Below, in pieces: positions 63,001 to 64,000 of a stretch of 64,000 bases of DNA. Each line of letters starts with the position of its first letter. Positions within the stretch are counted from its first letter, which is position 1. The notes beneath the pieces were generated by a model, which saw nothing but the letters and a program-made list of their open reading frames with translations, searched no databases and had not been told where the DNA came from. Source of the DNA: Pempheris klunzingeri (taxonomy: Eukaryota; Chordata; Actinopteri; Acropomatiformes; Pempheridae); contig NC_092021.1 in the NCBI RefSeq assembly GCF_042242105.1, positions 6,746,355 through 6,810,354 on the forward strand, given 5' to 3'. The position numbers and the translations under genes were made by a program.

Positions 63001-64000
63001 TTGCAGACGCCTGCTCCCGGAGGAGTTTGTAAAGACATTGTCCCTGACATACTGGAGGGCTGCCCCGGTGTTGAGGAATCTGCCCCCTCTGTGTCTCAGC
63101 CGTCTGATCGAATCCACAATGTCCTCTTTTGCGGTGTGTGTTTTCAGATAGAAACTGACCTCTGCATCTCTGCTGTACTGGACCACAGAGACGCGGTCTT
63201 TGTTTTCTCCCACATTCAGTTTCTCTACCACTCTCTCAGCGAGATCACGCATGGCTGGGAAGCCATTCCTTGCGCCATCAGAGTCATCCAAAAGGAATAC
63301 GATATCTCGCCCGGTAGTGTCAACTGAGAAAGGACAGGAAGGCAAGAAAATAAAAACCTTTGCAAAACGTACTTTGCTAGACTAATCATCCATTGGCGGC
63401 CTATTTCTTGTCACTAACTACCACTGACTACTTTAACTTCAAACAGCAGGTAAGCACACCGCCACCTCTGTTTCTGTGCACACCTGGAGCTAAACAACTA
63501 TCATATTTGATTTATTTGCCCTAGCGTAGGTAAAACAAGTCAGGTAGCCTTTCAGGCCAGGAAGAGGCATTGCTTATTAACATACCAGGAACAGTTGGTG
63601 GCTCTTCGGTGACGTCAGTAACCACAGCCTCTACGGAGGACTGGAGTTGCTGTTGGACACTGGGCAGGTCAGTCAATTCAGAAACGGACAGGGCATGACT
63701 GGGATCGTGGGATATCGTCTGCAGTTCTCTAATATTAGAGTTTCTGGTTCCAATAGCAAAGGTCAAGACACCCAGCTGTTTGAGAGCAGAAGCCGGGACA
63801 TCAACAGTGTCAAAAGACCTTCCACCAGTTAGCAATATTAGGACTTGTGGAACCCCACCCAGACGCCTGCTTCCAGCAGAGGCTGTGAAGACATTATCCC
63901 TCAAGTACTGGAGAGCTGCCCCAGTCCTGAGGGGGCTTCCACCTTTGTGACTCAAACCTCTGACCGTGTCAAGGATCTCGTCTTTTGTCGTGTATGTGTT
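42024..64000 (-). CDS. col6a3: Collagen type VI alpha-3 chain, 3' part (42 exons in window; 5' end beyond right edge)
   Basis: The longest chain of microfibrillar collagen VI in the extracellular matrix. From the right edge leftward: vWA modules N8 (partial) to N2, one exon each; N1 in three exons; a 19-exon triple helix; a Cys-rich junction; vWA C1 and C2; a short C3; fibronectin III; an EHKP-repeat exon; Kunitz 1; a linker; Kunitz 2; and a terminal exon ending TAG at 42024-42026. Splice phases were checked at every junction and join in one frame. Diagnostic stretches include [12 protein letters not shown] (N1), [12 protein letters not shown] (helix Cys), [20 protein letters not shown] (helix/C1 junction), [11 protein letters not shown] (C1) and the tail [13 protein letters not shown], matching the human ending in position and length. 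Only COL6A3 combines these modules. The true N-terminus and signal peptide are outside the window. Confidence 0.96.
43670..43855 (-). CDS. col6a3: col6a3 exon: Kunitz module 2 (C5, endotrophin equivalent)
   Basis: A 186-bp exon, phase 1-1, encoding [20 protein letters not shown] and [20 protein letters not shown]. It is the closest match to the single mammalian C5 module. The six Cys are intact and the P1 position is Ala. In mammals C5 is released as endotrophin. Confidence 0.94.
44763..44822 (-). CDS. col6a3: col6a3 exon: linker between Kunitz modules
   Basis: A 60-bp exon, phase 1-1, encoding [19 protein letters not shown] between CCACAG and GTGAGA. It is short and could be a cassette, but it fits the frame on both sides. 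Confidence 0.78.
45460..45710 (+). repeat. Teleost interspersed repeat, copy B (in a col6a3 intron)
   Basis: CTTCCCGTTAAAGGGGAGTT through TTGGCGCTATATAAATAAAG and a GATT repeat; same family as 1200-1410, antisense to col6a3. Confidence 0.8.
46129..46314 (-). CDS. col6a3: col6a3 exon: Kunitz module 1
   Basis: A 186-bp exon, phase 1-1, encoding a Kunitz/BPTI fold with six Cys in order (DPC, MPC, GIC, GGC, ALC, KNC) and the signature [15 protein letters not shown]. The residue after the second Cys (P1 position) is Lys, followed by Asp-Tyr. Mammalian COL6A3 has only one Kunitz module; this is the extra one. Confidence 0.93.
47480..47626 (-). CDS. col6a3: col6a3 exon: EHKP tandem-repeat linker
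   Basis: A 147-bp exon, phase 1-1, with seven consecutive 12-bp units encoding Glu-His-Lys-Pro (one reads EPKP), then [24 protein letters not shown] acceptor and GTGAGT donor. It is a charged, His-rich, unstructured linker with no counterpart known to me at this position in mammals. Confidence 0.88.
48010..48270 (-). CDS. col6a3: col6a3 exon: fibronectin type III module (C4)
   Basis: A 261-bp exon, phase 1-1, encoding [20 protein letters not shown] and [20 protein letters not shown], with the Trp and Tyr landmarks of a fibronectin III fold. NVT and NVS are possible N-glycosylation sites. Confidence 0.93.
48556..48608 (-). CDS. col6a3: col6a3 exon: short C3 remnant
   Basis: A 53-bp exon between TTAACAG and GTAAAAC, encoding [17 protein letters not shown]. 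It was found because the phases of the C2-end and fibronectin exons are otherwise incompatible. It occupies the place of the long Lys/Ala/Thr-rich C3 domain of mammals. Confidence 0.8.
48707..48809 (-). CDS. col6a3: col6a3 exon: C2 end
   Basis: A 103-bp exon encoding [20 protein letters not shown] and QPLKN, matching the known segment after C2. It ends with two bases of a codon, so the next exon must begin with one base; the 53-bp exon at 48556 does. Confidence 0.9.
48932..49633 (-). CDS. col6a3: col6a3 exon: vWA module C2
   Basis: A 702-bp exon starting [20 protein letters not shown] and containing [15 protein letters not shown], the only vWA module here with a canonical DxSxS metal-site motif. 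A run of Glu (VEEEEEQ) lies in one loop. It ends LPKYIS at a GTAAGT donor. Confidence 0.95.
50008..50110 (-). CDS. col6a3: col6a3 exon: end of vWA module C1
   Basis: A 103-bp exon encoding [20 protein letters not shown] and ending VMNCHVCF, which completes C1 and supplies the paired Cys before C2. It contains an N-glycosylation motif (NNT). Confidence 0.92.
50267..50760 (-). CDS. col6a3: col6a3 exon: vWA module C1, main part
   Basis: A 494-bp exon encoding [20 protein letters not shown] through [20 protein letters not shown] and [12 protein letters not shown]. This is the first C-terminal vWA module, needed for chain assembly in the collagen VI family. Confidence 0.95.
50854..50865 (-). CDS. 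col6a3: col6a3 12-bp microexon (Pro-Cys-Cys-Tyr)
   Basis: Twelve bases, CTTGCTGTTATG on the minus strand, lie between a GCCTACCAG acceptor and a GTGAGT donor. Without them the frame between the junction exon and C1 breaks. With them the protein reads DNCPCCYGKLECP, matching the CPCCYG signature of collagen VI alpha-3. Confidence 0.9.
50977..51013 (-). CDS. col6a3: col6a3 exon: helix/C1 junction
   Basis: A 37-bp exon encoding [12 protein letters not shown] plus one base, just after the helix ends. It fits the frame between the 33-bp helix exon and the 12-bp microexon. Confidence 0.9.
51107..55555 (-). CDS. col6a3: col6a3 triple-helix block, 19 exons
   Basis: Exons (plus coordinates): 55463-55555, 55301-55354, 55004-55075, 54864-54890, 54716-54760, 54459-54512, 54299-54361, 54006-54071, 53804-53857, 53672-53707, 53524-53586, 53199-53261, 52834-52896, 52445-52507, 52152-52202, 51997-52032, 51799-51861, 51417-51479 and 51107-51139. 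The first begins [15 protein letters not shown], the N1-helix junction. All exons carry Gly-X-Y triplets in phase 0, mostly in multiples of 9 bp (27, 36, 45, 54, 63, 72), with a 66-bp and a 51-bp exon coding for the two Gly-X-Y interruptions. Summed from the first Gly the helix is about 336 residues, the known collagen VI length. Two RGD motifs (TRGDRG, IRGDPG) and the helix Cys in GFQGCPGQ, used for oligomer assembly, are present. Confidence 0.94.
55655..55800 (-). CDS. col6a3: col6a3 exon: vWA module N1, third part
   Basis: A 146-bp exon encoding [20 protein letters not shown] and ending [11 protein letters not shown], which matches the end of N1. The donor is GTGAGT. Confidence 0.94.
55916..55994 (-). 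CDS. col6a3: col6a3 exon: vWA module N1, second part
   Basis: A 79-bp exon encoding [20 protein letters not shown] and EQLRLS. It is too short to stand out as an open frame but fits the phases on both sides. Confidence 0.92.
56462..56796 (-). CDS. col6a3: col6a3 exon: vWA module N1, first part
   Basis: A 335-bp exon encoding [17 protein letters not shown] through DDVVK. The opening Cys and GFD motif are typical of the N1 module beside the helix. Unlike the other N modules, N1 is split over three exons. Confidence 0.95.
56890..57498 (-). CDS. col6a3: col6a3 exon: vWA module N2
   Basis: A 609-bp exon, phase 1-1, with [20 protein letters not shown] at the start and [13 protein letters not shown] at the end. 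This module lies next to N1 and carries one Cys near its C-terminal end. Confidence 0.95.
57666..58265 (-). CDS. col6a3: col6a3 exon: vWA module N3
   Basis: A 600-bp exon, phase 1-1, starting [20 protein letters not shown] and including [20 protein letters not shown]. It ends with the first base of a split codon at GTACGT. Confidence 0.95.
58565..59191 (-). CDS. col6a3: col6a3 exon: vWA module N4
   Basis: The exon is 627 bp, or 624 bp if the second of two tandem CAG acceptors (NAGNAG type) is used, changing the start by one residue in frame. It encodes [20 protein letters not shown], a DGTTA metal-site loop, and ends SPPSVDL before GTAAGA. Confidence 0.94.
59433..60044 (-). CDS. col6a3: col6a3 exon: vWA module N5
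   Basis: A 612-bp exon, phase 1-1. After the CTTTCAG acceptor it reads [20 protein letters not shown] and continues through [20 protein letters not shown] to [11 protein letters not shown]. It spans two overlapping open frames; only the frame given is continuous with the vWA fold. Confidence 0.95.
60045..61903 (-). other. Long col6a3 intron between N5 and N6
   Basis: At 1859 bp this intron is far longer than the others in the N array (93 to 299 bp). By eye it holds no vWA-like exon and no recognisable repeat. Confidence 0.6.
61904..62503 (-). CDS. col6a3: col6a3 exon: vWA module N6
   Basis: A 600-bp exon, phase 1-1, with [18 protein letters not shown] near the start and EEPPTFP at the end. 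It is nearly identical to the visible part of N8. An unusually long 1.86-kb intron separates it from N5. Confidence 0.95.
62730..63323 (-). CDS. col6a3: col6a3 exon: vWA module N7
   Basis: A 594-bp exon, phase 1-1, encoding a complete vWA fold: [20 protein letters not shown] at the start, [18 protein letters not shown], and [20 protein letters not shown]. The metal-site loop reads DDSDG rather than the canonical DxSxS. Confidence 0.95.
63586..64000 (-). CDS. col6a3: col6a3 exon: vWA module N8 (partial, cut by window edge)
   Basis: The visible 415 bases encode the C-terminal two thirds of a vWA module ([40 protein letters not shown]). The donor is GTATGT. By eye it differs from the N6 exon at only about 18 bases. 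Confidence 0.93.

Noticed and set aside
1..64000. Bacterial-type systems (operons, CRISPR, insertion sequences)
   Set aside because: The DNA is clearly vertebrate, and direct repeats found are microsatellites or transposon pieces without spacer structure.

Overview
This is vertebrate, almost certainly teleost fish, genomic DNA. It has small exons with GT/AG introns, polyadenylation signals, a vertebrate tRNA gene, and many fish-type interspersed repeats (LINE relics, a hAT element, a MITE, SINE-like pieces, an LTR-like block). Three protein-coding genes and one tRNA gene can be supported.

Layout. 1-12.5 kb: intergenic, gene-poor, with LINE and SINE-like relics. 12.7-22.6 kb, + strand: cops8 (COP9 signalosome subunit 8), seven coding exons giving a 191-residue protein. 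Its large fourth intron (14889-20588) contains a complete intronless gene on the same strand (16624-17679) for a MuRF-family muscle RING/B-box E3 ubiquitin ligase, with its own TATA box, E-box and poly(A) signal. 22.6-41.2 kb: intergenic, with a tRNA-Ile(AAT) gene at 24252-24325 and many repeat relics. 41.2-64.0 kb, - strand: the 3' part of col6a3 (collagen VI alpha-3 chain), which runs off the right edge.

col6a3 could be resolved into 42 exons in the window whose reading phases all join: seven single-exon von Willebrand A (vWA) modules (N8 partial, N7-N2), N1 over three exons, 19 exons for a 336-residue triple helix, a Cys-rich junction including a 12-bp microexon, vWA modules C1 and C2, a tiny C3 remnant, a fibronectin III module, a His/Lys/Pro/Glu tandem-repeat exon, two Kunitz modules separated by a linker exon, and a 13-residue terminal tail. 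The two Kunitz modules, the tetrapeptide-repeat exon and the near-identical N6/N8 exons are the most unusual parts.

cops8 (+) and col6a3 (-) face each other tail to tail, the same arrangement as in human 2q37. The three genes do not form one pathway. cops8 acts in cullin-RING deneddylation, the MuRF gene in muscle ubiquitination, and collagen VI in the extracellular matrix, including that of muscle. No previously undescribed multi-gene system is apparent; the novelty is in gene architecture.
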